Source: Pyxicephalus adspersus (Eukaryota > Chordata > Amphibia > Anura > Pyxicephalidae). From it: 64,000 nt of DNA. Within the stretch, counting starts at the first letter, position 1; each line of letters starts with the position of its first letter. The translations under genes and the position numbers were made by a program. The notes under the pieces were generated by a model that saw only the letters and a list, made by a program, of their open reading frames with translations, made no database searches and was not told the origin of the DNA. The stretch spans positions 126,575,508 to 126,639,507 of the forward strand of contig NC_092860.1 of assembly GCF_032062135.1 (NCBI RefSeq), in the 5' to 3' direction. Below, piece after piece: positions 22,195 through 34,989 of the stretch.

Positions 22195-22443
22195 CAAACT
22201 TGCCCACCCATCTTCTTCTGTCACTTAAACCCTCACTACTTCCCACCACTACATATCTCCCCTCCTATTGTGTGTTACTTCCCCCACCCCGTAGATTGTA
22301 AGCTCTTTGGGGCAGGGTCTTCACCTCCTCTTGTGTCACTCACTTTCTGTATCTGTCTGTCATTTAAGACCCCTATTTATTGTACTGTGTAATAAGTTAG
22401 GGCTTTATAAATCCTGTTTATGATTTATAATATTAATAATAAT
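22195..22443 (+). repeat. L2-like LINE/SINE 3' end
   Basis: Pyrimidine-rich lead-in, then 'gattgtaagctctttggggc' and 'agggtcttcacctcctc', 'ctatttattgtactgtgtaa', 'gggctttataaatcctg' and an AAT-type tail. The phrase 'attgtaagctctttggggcag' parallels the well-known 3' end of vertebrate L2/MIR-related repeats. Confidence 0.8.
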
Positions 22444-25400
22444 GCACATCCCATCAACATATACAGTATGTACTTTATATTGTTCATATCGTGCATAGGT
22501 TTTCCTAATATTCCAAGTTTTCTTTCCTTATTTGTTGGACTTGATGGAGTTATATCTTCTTTTCAGCTATGTGACTATCTATTGCATGAAAAATATTGTT
22601 ATCGTATTTGAGGTGTACATTAAGTAAAGCAGAAAGAACATATTCTGGTTTTTGTTCTTTCTGCATTCTTCATTGCCAACACAAACGTGGAGACTTAGGG
22701 CTCCTTAAGTTCCTGGTGAGATCCCAATGGTTGCTGCATTGTCAGCCACTAGGCCACTTATTAAACCAGCATCTGGACATTTTGCAGCAGGTGGCACTGA
22801 ACCACTCACTGCTGTCATTCATTCATTATGGGTGGTCCTTGCTTGTAATCGCAGGTATGGTTCATGGGTTAGTGGTAACTGCACCACATCCTCACCACCT
22901 AAACTATCCCTTGGTGTTGAGTTTAAATAATTATATAGAAATGTCATGCCTTCTATAAAGCAAGTTCTACGATGAAGCTTGTAAAACTAAACAAGTAAAT
23001 ATTTAACCAAACAGAGTGGAAAAGGGTTAAACCAACTATATATATATATTTTTTTGCTGTCTGTACCCTAAATGAAAGTTCATGTTTTATAGATGCAACA
23101 GAAAACTAGAGGATGTATTTCCTAAGTGAACAATATTCACATCCCCAGTAGCTGTATCCGAAATAGGTGTCCCTATCAAAGGATTTCACCTCACCCACTG
23201 TTCTGATGACAATGCAAACTGTTGGGTTTTTCTTCTTTCTTAGTGACAATGGTCACCAGTACAATTAAAGTGAGTAAATGTTTTGAGCAGAGACTTAGAT
23301 TCAGAACAGAAAACTTGAAAGATTATCTAACCCTTTAGTTAAGTTCATGTAAAATGTTCAAACAACTTAAATACTTAAAACAAGTTCAAACAACTTAAAT
23401 AACTTCTTAAATTGATCAATAGATTTACTTTACAAGAACATGAGAATGAAGAAAAACCAGTGGTGTCCGGATTGTCCAGTTGAAATGATTCAGTACAGTT
23501 TTGGTAGACACCTATGGGAATGATGGGATAGGATAAATATTACATTGTTCATACTGGAATGATGTTACAGTGCCCTTGAATAGGGCACCTTCCCAATGGG
23601 TAACAATGTCAATTTTTATAGAAATCATGGCATTTCCAATATAGTAGTTTCAGATTTAGATGAGGACCATAAGCCTTATAAGCCACTATCATGGGCCCAA
23701 TATATGCTGATGACATGACATGATATATTAAAATATTTTTTCAGTGTGTTTTTTACTCTAAAATGGAATCACCCCTAATTTTTAAAGAATGATTACAAAT
23801 ATATTTTTCTTTTTCACAGCACCTATACCTGTATAGGGAGGTTCAGTAGACAGTGCTTCTTCTCATATGACTGTCTCATGTTTTTGTGTCCATTTGTACC
23901 CCCCCGGGATTGTAAGCTGACTGCTAAAAACTTGACAGACTGGTTTGTACAGATCAGGAGGAAATGAGAATAATATTGGTTTTGTTGTTGCTGCTTTGGT
24001 GCAGGAGATTTTTTATTTTTCCGTTTGAATAAAGAAACAATAGTGTCAGTGGCTTTTATGTTTGTAATAATGCTATATTGGAGAAAATGTGTGTTTGCAT
24101 TATTAAAGAGAACTTTAATAGAATATTACTGTAGTGTATTACCTTTGACAGCCGGTTTTTAAAGATAATTGCATGTCAGTATTTTTCACTATTTCTTAAG
24201 TCTACTAGTTTTAAAAAATCTACTGTAAATAAACTAAAACTTTTGTGTGCTCAATAAATTACCTTTTATTTCATTTCATTGCTGACACTTCCTTGCTCAG
24301 GATAGCTACACTGAGTCTCCTTGTCCTTGCAATAATAAGGATGTAGGCATCCTCCTCTATTCTTAATATTAAATGGAAAGCATGTGCATAAAATAAGGAG
24401 GTGCTAGAATAGTAAGAATGTGTTTCTTTAGAAAAGTAGTGCATATAAGTGCAATGTTTGTGCATAGCTGTTCCTCCAAACCCGAAAAGAGAAATTATTA
24501 GTTAAAAAAAAGGGTAAAGTAAAGATTGTAATCAGGCATAGGGCTGCAAATTGTTTTGTAAAGGATGAAAAGTGCTAGGATGACATCCGGGTAAACACCT
24601 GAAGAAAAAATTCATTCCATAGGTGACACAAAGCATCAGCAATGGAGCTACTTTCATACGAGGTGATAAAAAGCCATAGTAGATATGGGGATATATACTT
24701 CAAAAAGGTAAATATTTTAGTGTTTTGATACAAATTAGGCAAAATTAGAATATATTTTAAGTTTTTAGGGAACAAACACTGTAAACTTGGGAGAAGCATA
24801 TCATCTACAGCATTCTCCCCAGAAAAACCCACAAGCTGTGATCCAACTGAAAATTAACCACCCAAAAACAACCAAGTAGTTACCGAAAAATGCCAGATGG
24901 TGTGCCCAGCTAAAAGGGGCTGGGAGAACATTATAGTCAAATCAGAAGATCACACTTTGATCTAATGTACTGAAAAAAAAATGTATGCATGTCAGGGTGC
25001 AAATGTGAGCTGAGAGAAGGGAATAAATGGGAAGATGGCGTCAGTGAAGCAATATTGATGCAATCAATTTGGAACATAAAATATTTGTTTTTTATTCCAG
25101 CATAATAGTAATATCAAAATCTAAAGATATTATGGGTTGTTTATGGTTGTAACTATTTTATTATATTCAGTGATCCAAATCTCTTGAAAACAGTAAGTGT
25201 GAGGACTTCCAGTGGGCAGCTAGATGCATTTTTGGAGCTAAACATATGAACTGGGTATTCTGAAAAGCTGAATTTCTTACATGGGTGATACTGCTTTTTA
25301 AAGTAAATTTTCAGATTGCAAAGTGCATTTTAGCTGATGTTAGTGAATAATGTAAAACAAAATGAAAAATGACTTTCAAACAAATTTCCAATCATGTGCA

Positions 25401-26510
25401 AGATCAATAAAAAACAGGGTTTTGATTACACATTATTGGATGATTTGGACTTGGCACATTTAAACTCATTCACCAAGTTAAGTGTAATTTCTCTTTGCAA
25501 AGAGAACTGTGGACAATCCATAACTAGGGATGTTTAAGGTATCCTGTTTAAAAAGAAATAGATTTGCAATACTTGTTAGTACTTAGCGATAGGATGTGGA
25601 GGTTTGTGGTTTGCAGTAGGACACAACATAAGCACACTTAAACCTAAACCTTGTGAATCTCCATAATATAAAAGAAATTATGTGACAGAAAAAAAACGAC
25701 CATTACACATTACACAATTTTTTATAAATCATAATGCAATAGTCTAACATGGTAATTGACACTGAACTGACAAAAATGGAAAATTACTTCATAGTGGAGT
25801 AGTTCTTCAACGTTAGTACAGAAAGCCCACCACAACATTTGTAGATTTGCATAACTTTAATATGAACCTGATCTTTAAATATAGAAGGATTCATGGTCTT
25901 GAAAAGTAGTTAGCAATAACTTTGTTATGGGTGCGCATTGGACACAAAAGTGACAATATTATAAAATAATGTAAAATATAATAATAAATTATTGAGCAAT
26001 TTAAAAAGGATAGGAAAGGATAAGTGTACTTTATTATTAGCCATGTCAATGTCTAAATCTCATTGAACTCATCCCTAAAAAATGACCCACTTTGTTAAAA
26101 ATAATGATTAGCTTTGTCAAGTGGGCCTCATAAATGAATCTGAACTTTTAGAGGCTTATTTTTTAGCTTAAGTGAAATTCATAAAAAAAATTTGAATTTT
26201 GTGTCCCTTGAGTTTGCTATACTCTTCAAACTCCTACATAAAACAGTAGAGGATTGTAATCATTAATAGCAGATCCTGAACTAAGAAGCATAATTTATAT
26301 TAGGAATCTTTCAGCTTCAGTACACAAATATTTTCAGTTTTCTAGCTAAAAGATTCACTGGCAGTGCAAAAGTTATAGGTAACCTTGTCCAGTCCCACTT
26401 CTACATTCCATGAATGACTGGGTCCCTTAGACTTTTAGATATCCTTTGGGGAAGCTGTAGTAAATGATAAGCATATAAAAATCAATGCCATTTTAAACAA
26501 GCTTCTAGAC
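22444..26510. other. long noncoding stretch, few landmarks
   Basis: About 4 kb with no exon and no clear transposon ends. It has a short TA run at 23038-23051 and a possible shard of an L2-like tail at 23905-23925 ('gattgtaagctgact'). The open frames are short and featureless. Confidence 0.3.
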
Positions 26511-26514
26511 AAGC

Positions 26515-26818
26515 GTTTCTCATCCAAGGTTCCGTGCAACCCTGGGGTTCCTCCAAAGGTTACTAGTGGTTCTCTATGAGCAATGAGAATTTGTTCCTCT
26601 CAGGTCACTTTATCTGACTCTGATTTTCTTTTTGACTATCTGTAAGGGAGACATTCTTCCCACTGCCTAGCAATGTAAGATACATTTTTTCATACTGACC
26701 CCCAGGTTATGTCATTGTAAGCTGTGGAGACAGTAAATATAGCAAGGGTTTCCTGCAGACCTAAAAGTTATTTCAAGGGTTCCTACATGTTACAAAAGAA
26801 CAAGAAAGGCTGTTCTAG
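26515..26818. mobile_element. DNA-transposon MITE with CTAGAACAGC-type ends
   Basis: The left end CTAGACAAGCGTTTCTC and the complement of the right end, CTAGAACAGCCTTTCTTG, form an imperfect inverted repeat. The interior has 'ccctggggttcctccaaagg' and 'ttactagtggttctctatg', a phrase I know from frog repeats. A fragment of the same family lies at 61551-61605. The target duplication is unclear. Confidence 0.7.
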
Positions 26819-27640
26819 ACTTCACTTGAGCAAACTAGTACTAAGGTTTGCTGAAAATCTTCTGAATCCTGTTTGTTTGGACTATAAATGTTTACAATCA
26901 TGCTAATGAACTTCTAATCAAATAATAATGTTCTTCATTCTAAGTTTTTAATTTTTTAGATGAGGCTTGTGAGATTTATTTTATACATTTACAACTTGAA
27001 AAATGAATGTCCTTTAGTTTATCTTTTAGGAAAGCTTGATCCATTTTGTTATTGCAGTTCATAGATGAGGACTGTGTATTGGAATCTATCTTGCTTGTAA
27101 GGTCAGAATTTGCTTTCCAGTGCGAAATCTTTATTATGTCTACATGGAGAGATATCAATGTGTGAACAGTTGTGTAGATCAGTCTTTGTGTTAGACTTTG
27201 TGATATTCTTTATTAAGGAAATTATACTGCACATAGTTTTGTAATAAGTGTTTTCTCTTTATCTGTTATGTCAGTTGCTAGATGATTGTGTTTACTATTA
27301 ACTGTGTGTACATTTCACTTAGGGTTACCAGGATACCTTAATAGTATTTAACCCTTACACATCTTATATCTATTTATTTACTTCTGGTTTTTGGTATATA
27401 AAATGTTGTGTGCTGTAATATTTAGCGTAGAATTCAGATTGTGTCAAAGTTTGAAAAAGGCTTGGCTGGAGTTGCAAAACTGGTTTTGTGTTCCTTCTGC
27501 TATCTCTCTGTATTTTTATTTTAAGCAAAATGTTTTCTTAAAGTGTCCTCATTGTCAACACACATCATGAAAGCTACATTTTTTAGTGTAAGAAATGTAT
27601 TTAAAAGCAGAGTAAAGTGTTAGTAAAGAAGGGCTAGGCC
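26819..27640. other. noncoding sequence, nothing recognised
   Basis: T-rich unique-looking DNA. No exon or repeat end recognised. Confidence 0.3.
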
Positions 27641-27644
27641 CTTA

Positions 27645-27905
27645 AGTTTTTAATACTGTCTGTGTCCCCTCTGGAGATATTCATCCTCTTTATACATACT
27701 TGAGATAATTCTCACAAAGACAGAAAATGAGAGAGAATCCAACATTTTGAGTTGTCATCAGAGCTATAGGTAAGAGGAAATCCTCCAAAAGAGACACTTG
27801 TATCAGGTACAGCTTTTTGTTTACTTTGGAAAGATTTCCTACCAGTTCTCATTAAATCTCTAGAGCTGGAAGTAAAGGGAAAATCCCCTAGCAGTGTGCA
27901 GACAG
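27645..27905. repeat. possible palindromic MITE
   Basis: GTGTCCCCTCTGGAGATATTC-like sequence near 27661 recurs as an imperfect inverted copy near 27778 ('aaatcctccaaaagagacac'). This matches a frog repeat in which two 'gtgtccc' arms face each other. The ends are not defined. Confidence 0.4.
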
Positions 27906-28410
27906 CACAAAACAAAACTTTCCTGCTCTATATAAAATAAGTGCCCTGAACACACACACATTCAATAAAATGTTCAGTTTGACAAGCTTTTCAGTCTAAT
28001 GCCTAACCCCCTGGGTTCTAAGCGTTCCACCAAAAACAAGGACTACAATTCTATACCAAGACCATACCAAGTTCCACTATGATAGTCCTTGTCTTTGGTG
28101 CAAATTGCGAATGATTAAAAAACGGCAGGGTCAGGCATTTACTTATAGGCCTTAAAAAAATAGTACATTTAGCTAGAAATCCTTTTCTTTTTTGGAACGA
28201 ATTTGGGCAGTGACACCTTTGCTTTTCACCTACCTTGTTTTTAACAAAGCTTTAAGCACAAAAGACAAAACAAGAGTAGACAGTGCAAAAGGGTTTCTTC
28301 TGCTGTCAGTATTCCTATGAGGAGAATTTGGTTCATGGTCCTGATCACAAATGCCACTTGGAATAAAAATAAAAGTGAATCAAACAATGTTTGCTGCTAC
28401 CAGAAAAGAA
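27906..28410. other. noncoding spacer
   Basis: Nothing recognised. Confidence 0.3.
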
Positions 28411-28414
28411 ATAG

Positions 28415-29006
28415 TTAAAGAGGAAGTATACTGAAAAATGCTCAAAACAAAAACATCCATTTACCATCAATCCCGCAGCACAGTCGATTGATCCAGTGGT
28501 GTCTTCCATCGGGTCCCGCGTCATCCCGGCATCCGTCACCGAGCCGGCACGCCATGCGCTGCCACCTTCGCCTCTTCTTTCTGGTTTTTCTTCCTATGTC
28601 ACCCGACCCAGGGAGGTGACGTAGGTTGGAAAAAAACTTGCCGATCTCACTGCGGATGTGTGGGATCGGCAATTTTTCTCCCTTTTCACATAAGGCTCGA
28701 TAGGGCATGATAAGGCTCCTTCTGGGCATGCCCGAGATGCTCAGGCATGCACAGAAGGAGCACCCATGAGCCTCCCAGGATGCATGAGGTAAGTATCCCG
28801 TGAGGCTTTGCGGTCCCTTTAATTCTCGATCGCCTAGGCAAACGAGAATTAGAAGGCAGTGCTGCACCCTTTTTTTTATTTTTAAGTTGCAAAAATTTTG
28901 CAGAATTTTTACCTTTTACCAAAAAGTTGCAGAATTTTTACCTTACATAAAATGGTTGTCCACCCCTTTGTGTAAAGTTAAATTTCAGAGTTTAGGTAAG
29001 CTTTAA
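28415..29006. mobile_element. TTAA-flanked non-autonomous DNA transposon with GC-rich hairpins
   Basis: Bounded by TTAA (28415-28418 and 29003-29006). The left end is TTAAAGAGGAAGTATACTG and the complement of the right end is TTAAAGCTTACCTAAACTC. The core (28460-28840) is much richer in GC than the surroundings and holds two hairpins: TTGCCGATC with its complement (28638-28672), and a 15-bp arm pair with one mismatch around GCATGCC (28718-28732 and 28744-28758). Open frames up to 141 codons on the minus strand run through the hairpins and show no protein features. Confidence 0.6.
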
Positions 29007-30425
29007 AATATTCAAATGAAAAATTTGCCTGATGACAACTATTGGTGGGGGGAGAGTGTTTCTCAACATTTTGGAAAGGTATCTCTCACTTCCTGTTGAG
29101 TCTACAGAACAGGAATTGATTTGGTAATCTCCCTAATGAAACACAAATGGCAATTAAATAAATGACAGGCGTTTTAGCTGTCACCTCCTCTATTCCAAAC
29201 ATAAAAAGTTCTGTCTTTAGAAATACATTCAAAGTTTGATTATACAGTCTGGCCTATTGAAGAATAGCTGGGTTCAAGCTGCTTACAGGTCACATAGTCA
29301 CATGTAACAGGGACAGAACATTCAGCACGGCTTCGTATATTTACACCTGCTATTCCAGTGAAAATTAGCACTGCAGAGCCAACCCAGGTACACTTAAGGC
29401 CTATTGTTCTCCACTTCCCATCAGAGATAAATGGCTGCAAAAGTGGCAAACTGACGCCCACCGTGGACTTTGGCGTTCTCCACTTTCAAAGTGTCAAACA
29501 CTGAGGATCTTTACAGTAAGCATAAGCTGATCACTCCATATAGCACATGTAAATGCAAAAGTGGGGTTAGTATACCAGTGGCTCTCTTTTCAGCTGATAC
29601 TAAAAAAAAAATGTGTTTGTAATGCTATTTTTTCAGAACAACCTGCTTGCCTTTTTGCAAAAAGGCCCATAAAGTGCACCTGACCTTGCCTAAATTTTTT
29701 TTTGAAAGATAACAACAGTGCTGAAATTCTAGAACTTTAGTCATCAATAGAAGCTTTGACATTTGATGGTTCAGTGATGGGGATGGGTTGTACCTCTCAG
29801 GCGCACAGGGCTTAATCTTGACATGTGCAGCATAGAATCCAAGGGATTCTATAGGGACGCATAAGAACAAATAAAAAATTATAACAGGTACTTGCAGATG
29901 CTACAAGGTGCATAAAATCAGGCAGAACCAGGTTACTTTAAGACATTCTTCTGAGATTTGCTGTAGTTGATATAGTTCTAGTATAAGCATGTAAGTGAAT
30001 ATAGACCAAAGCAACTTTGCCCTGATTAAGGAAATTCAGTGGACTTTAGTGGGTGATATGATGTCTCATAATCACATATGGGTTGATTTTTGACTTTTCA
30101 AAAGCTATTAAAACTTTAACTATTTCATAGGAAAACTTCCTAATGTCCTTCACCTATCCGCCAGATTGTCGAGCTTTGATATTGCCTGAGAAAGTAAAAA
30201 TGAAGCAGGTGCCTTAAAAAAGAAAAACAAAACTGTCTTTCATCCAAACAGCAAAAGCACTTTCGCCCAGATATTGTAAAGTGGAACACCCCCTCCGAGC
30301 TATACGGTGTCTCCGGCTTAGGTGAACCCACATGAATTACAGGGAGCAGGTTTTCTTTTGTAGTAAAGGTATCTGGAGAGGAATGCTGTACTGGCCCATG
30401 GCCAGTAAGGGCTCACTGAGCTGGA
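29007..30425. other. noncoding sequence upstream of the exon candidate
   Basis: No repeat ends or coding signal recognised. The last few hundred bases could include promoter sequence for the candidate exon ending at 31042, but no TATA box or CpG cluster stands out. Confidence 0.3.
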
Positions 30426-30429
30426 TAAA

Positions 30430-31042
30430 GTTTCAGTTTGGATGTGCGGGAAGTTGCTTGTGTTAGTTGGGAGTAAGATTCTGGTTTGGTGAGTTTAAGG
30501 GCAGGGAGTATACCAGTGAGAGACAGGCTTTTCACTGCAAGTGAGCAGAGTGAAACTGATAAGACAGCCCCAGCCAACCCCTTGTGCGTCTCACTGCGAA
30601 TATTACTTCATCCTCTCTCTTTCTTTATTTAACTCAAGCAAAGGGGGCATTTTTTAATCCCTGGGAGGGTTTGCATACCTTTAATGTTTTTGTGTCTAGT
30701 CAGGACTTTTTTTTCATTAAGAAATATCCTTCTGAGCCTTTATTTAAAATTTTGGAATGTGCAGCTTTTGGCCAGTGAGGATTTGAGATTAGTGAGGACC
30801 TGCTAATTGCAAGTTTCTCAGCTGTACATTTTTCCAAAGCTCAGAAAGGGGAAATACTGAGAGAGGGTGAAGCCTGGAGTGAGAAGTCTGAAGGGCTTGG
30901 CTGCTATCAGGAGGTGTATGTTGTTCTCTCTCTCCTGAGACATTATAGGAGATGCAATAGCTTTACAGTCACTCTGAGACATCTCGCTTGAGAGCGCTTT
31001 GCGGAGCAGAACAGGGAAGCTGGGCCAACTACCAAAAAACAG
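30430..31042 (+). other. candidate untranslated first exon ending in a consensus splice donor
   Basis: The block is richer in G and C than its neighbours, purine-rich and non-repetitive. It ends with CAG|GTAAGT (intron GT at 31043), an exact consensus 5' splice site. Stops occur in every frame, so if this is an exon it is noncoding. The upstream limit is arbitrary, since no transcription start could be fixed. A second donor-ended exon candidate lies on the same strand at 62847-63044. The donor could be chance, because about one exact match per 64 kb is expected. I cannot name the gene. Confidence 0.35.
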
Positions 31043-32425
31043 GTAAGTTTCACATTTTATTAAATGTTTTATACAGCTCAGCTAACTGCTCGATAAGTAT
31101 GATGACTTTACTCGTCATTTATTGGTTGGTTAAAACAATACTGAAAGTTAAACATTACTTTTGTTTGGTATTGTTTTACAGCTGTTAAAGAGTAACATGA
31201 GAATCCTTTACATGCTGTATGTTTATAACTTTTGCTAGACAAGGACACTTTTTATATCTCCCACACTACGCACTATGTACTAGACTCTGACCTTGATTGC
31301 CATATGCTTTGATATCTCCAGTAGTTACATAAACAATTACAGAATTTGTTTCCTCAAACCTTATCTAATAAAGTTTAGCAAGGTGCTAAGGTGGCGTGTA
31401 TTAACCTATGGCAACCAATAGGATTTCGGTATAGTGTAGACAGCCAAAGATTTGTTTTTTTTTTTCACTTAATTCTAATACATTATTAAACATATGTTTG
31501 TCTTTTAATTGGATAGAATGTTTATCTTTAGAGAATATGTAGGCTATATTATTGCTTATGTGTTTATAGTGTTATGGGTAGAAAATAGCAAACTCTCAGA
31601 ATTATTCTCCTCCAGAGTCCACAGGTTGCTATTGTTCTCCGTGTAACATTGATTAATCCTAATCTAGACTCTTAGCACTTTCAGTGACAATCTGGGGGGT
31701 ACAGAGTTTTAGAATCTGTGACAATCTCTTCTCACAAGAATACAGATCACGAGGTCTGAATCTCAGTTGGTATGAACTGGTTTACTCACCCTTTTTGAAA
31801 CCTGTCACCAGATCATTTCCTCTTTCTTGTATTATGTGTGGTGTCATCATTTGACAACTTGATCATCTCACTAAAATTGTGAGTCTATGAAAATCCCTTG
31901 TAACTGGATAATAATACCTGTCATTCATTATACGTCAAAGGATACTGTTATCTTTAATTGTATAAAATGCTAATCATTGGATTGTAATATATTCTACTCC
32001 CCCACCCCTTCCCCATACATCTAACTCAGCACCTGTGTACAAAAGTCTATTCAATTAGCCAGTCCTAAGATATGGTAGTGCCATTGGTTTTCGTGTTCAT
32101 GTTTTTTTGTTCTCTTTTTGATCCTGCTTGTAACACACTTTTTGTCCTAAAGTGGCAATGCTCCTTCTCTGTATCTATAGAGAAGTAAAACCCCCATGGA
32201 GAATTGGTTTGGGTTTATCCTTAGATGTCCCAATACAGACTAGTGATCTTTCTAACATTTATTCTAGTTTCTTCTAAATTGCATTCAGTAAAATTCAGCA
32301 TTTCTGTTGGTCCTCTGTGGATTGTTCCAGCACCAGTCTGCCCCCTGACGAGAGCTTGATATGGGCATGGGGATGGTAAAGTGGTAACTACCCATTCACC
32401 TATCTCCATACCTCTACCAAATATC
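31043..32425. other. putative intron sequence with possible regulatory patch
   Basis: No exon recognised. The patch 31595-31700 ('tccacaggttgctattgttc', 'aacattgattaatccta') looks complex and enhancer-like, but support is weak. Confidence 0.25.
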
Positions 32426-32429
32426 ACAA

Positions 32430-32660
32430 AATAATATGATTTGTGTGTGAGCCATGCATCTAAAAATATTTCATAGTGGATTGTGGATTAGCATGATTAA
32501 TCATGACAATGAACTACCATTGTGATTACTACATAAAGCTATCATTTGCGAATAATTGCAGCAATGCATAATTAAAGCGCAAGCGTATAGCAAGCACTAT
32601 AAAGGTAAAGAACATAGTTTATTTTAGCAATTCACATTCAGTCACACATTTTTAGCTACA
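32430..32660. promoter_or_regulatory. candidate conserved noncoding element
   Basis: Contains GATTAATCATGAC, ATTTGCGAATAATTGC and ATGCATAATTAAAG (TAATTA at 32569-32574), words typical of homeodomain and POU binding. It is non-repetitive. Conservation is inferred only. Confidence 0.3.
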
Positions 32661-33133
32661 TGGACCATACAGCTGAAAATCACCCATGTAGTGAGGCTTT
32701 CCAGAGAACCATCTGTGTATTCTAAAAGTCTTTTGTTTAGCTACTGTGAGTTTAATATTTTGTATTATACAAGACAGAAATGTGCTCCTGATGGGTTTAT
32801 TAAGAAATAGATGTTAGTAAATAGCCTCTGGCAACTATTCATTGCATTTTATAGTCTGATTTATAAGTATACTTATAAAATCTGTATGTGAATGGTTTGC
32901 TGAGAAAATTGTATCAATAATTTACAATCAATACCAGAAGAGTTGTAACTACATGGATCACAGGACTGAAAATGTAGTTCAGGCATACAGAGAACAGAGG
33001 AATATAAACAAAAAAGCTATACCTAATATCTGCATGTTTGTTAAGCTATTAACGTTTGCCGGTTGTCAGGTGGTTATTTAAACATAAAATATAAAAGCAA
33101 AATGTACAAACTGGCTTTTCAACGTCTGCCATT

Positions 33134-33396
33134 GAGGGCTTATTCACACCTGCCCCCAGCTGTTTGTTGAGATAACACACATGTTACTGCAACACACTTT
33201 AACACACACTATGTGTGTGTTGCGGTACAACTTATTTTGTTTAGCAGCCCAGCACATCAAGGCAACTCAACACGTGTCCATTGCAGCACACAACAGTGCA
33301 ATGTATCGAAAATATTAGTGGTTATCTTATACTTTTGACATCTATGGTGCATTGGCAGCTCATTCCTAGATGGCCGGGTGTGATTGGGCCCTTAAT
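33134..33396. mobile_element. MITE with AGGGCTTATTCACACC ends
   Basis: The left end TTGAGGGCTTATTCACACC and the complement of the right end, TTAAGGGCCCAATCACACC, match imperfectly. The interior is rich in ACACAC/GTGTGT and GCAACACA words. Tips of the same family appear at 3692-3707 and 18514. Because the tips are self-complementary into the flank, the target duplication cannot be read with certainty. Confidence 0.65.
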
Positions 33397-34880
33397 GTGA
33401 TCACTACCTTTTAAAAGTAGCAGGCATAGCCACAATAGAAGTAGTTGGTCATTACTATCCAAATATGGTGATTGCCACAAACAAGTGGTGACTGGATTTT
33501 ATAAATGGAGAACAAAGAAGTAGCAATTTGTTATTCATTTTGTAGTGAGGTCATTTATACAGTAGCATTAGAGGATAGAATATGTTAGGCTAGCACAGTG
33601 CAGATGATTCCATGTATCTGACTGCATTTTAATAGTTCATCTACTCCTGTCTGTTCATTGATAGGTGCTTACTCAGAGAGGTTGACAAGAATTGGAGAAG
33701 GCTGTTTGTAAACTTCTTATATGTGTCTATGTGACAGGTAAACTACTGCCAAAACATTTTTTGTTCACTTTTGGTAGAGTTAAGATGGGTTATAACTTGC
33801 ATTATTTTATTTTGTATTTAGAAAATTTTACTCACTTCTTATGGCCTGAGTTGCCAGGCTTTTGATCCCATTAAATGAAACAAATTGTAAAAATTATTTA
33901 AAAAAAATGTGACCAGACAGGTCCTCTATTGCAGAAAGGACAGATGATGTCCCTTCTACAATTAAATAAACATCTGACACAATTTTTTAAATATACTCTC
34001 CTGTACCCATTCTGTCACAGGTGCAACCATCTTTTTCCCCCTCTCTTACCTAATCTTGGACCTTCGTGATTGGCCAGGCCCAGCATGACAAATTGGCATG
34101 CATGCAGGAGTTCATTCAAATTCCAACATTATATGCCGAGCTGAGCATTGTCTCTTTCCGCAGTAAAGATTTTGCAAGCAGAACTATAGTTCAAGTCTAA
34201 AAGACTAAAACAATCTGCTTTATTCAGGTCAAATACAAGTCACAAAGACTTCAACTGCAGTGAATGGTGTCAAACTGATGTCATTGACACAAGCCCAAAG
34301 CCTGTCAACAAAGGCCCTTAAACTGGTTACATGTTTTCAACGGGACAGGAAGTCAGAAGAATGTATGGAAACACAGACAGTAAGGGTTATAGCCTATAAC
34401 AGATTTTTGTTATTGTCACTTTCTCTCACAACAGGGAAACAAAATAACATTGATTGGCTGACAAAAATTCTATCCCTTCCTCGCTTTACTTACCCCTTTT
34501 CTAAACTAAGGTACTTTTGAAGTAATATGTAACAATTACAAACTGCCACTCTCCAGTACACAGATATATTTAGGCATTTATTGTCTCTGGTAGTAGACTT
34601 TTTTTATTCCAATTTTCATTCCTATTTCCATTCTTTCTTTGGAGGAAATGGAAACAGTGTGGGTTTTCCTTAACCCGTGTGGTGCAGTTGTTATATAGCT
34701 TGCAAATGTATATAGAAAATATGAGGTGGTTCTACAGTACTGGTGCTTTGGAATGTAACATCCTGTATACATTCTAACTTTTTAGGTTCCTGACCATAGA
34801 AAATGTATGTATTGACCTTTTTATGAGTTAGCTGAAAGTAGAATGGTCAGTGGTGCTTAATGCAACCAGTTCAACTTCTT
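33397..34880. other. noncoding sequence, nothing recognised
   Basis: AT-rich sequence. A donor-like CAG|GTAAAC at 33735-33743 is preceded by an acceptor-like tract, but the enclosed 90-odd bases have stops and no recognisable protein. Confidence 0.3.
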
Positions 34881-34888
34881 CCTTTCAG

Positions 34889-34985
34889 GTCTCAAGGTCG
34901 TGGTAGGACATTAAATGGGAGTTGGTTGTTGGCTGTGGATAGCACAAGCCCTGCTCCAGATACGTTTATGAAGCTCACAAAATCT
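34889..34985 (+). other. weak candidate internal exon
   Basis: A good acceptor tract (CTTCTTCCTTTCAG, AG at 34887-34888) is followed by 97 bp that are open in one frame, starting SQGRGRTLNGSWLL and ending near TFMKLTKS. Then comes GTAAGAG at 34986. The translated piece matches no family I know. Signals of this strength occur by chance in tens of kilobases, so I give it little weight. Confidence 0.12.
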
Positions 34986-34989
34986 GTAA

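Noticed and set aside
28442..28867. 141-codon minus-strand open frame, arginine-rich
   Set aside because: It runs through the hairpins of a TTAA-flanked transposon and has no protein-family features; high GC explains the lack of stops.
33655..33745. Possible 90-bp exon between TTGATAG and GACAG|GTAAAC
   Set aside because: Weak acceptor and no frame with a recognisable protein; signals of this quality are common by chance.
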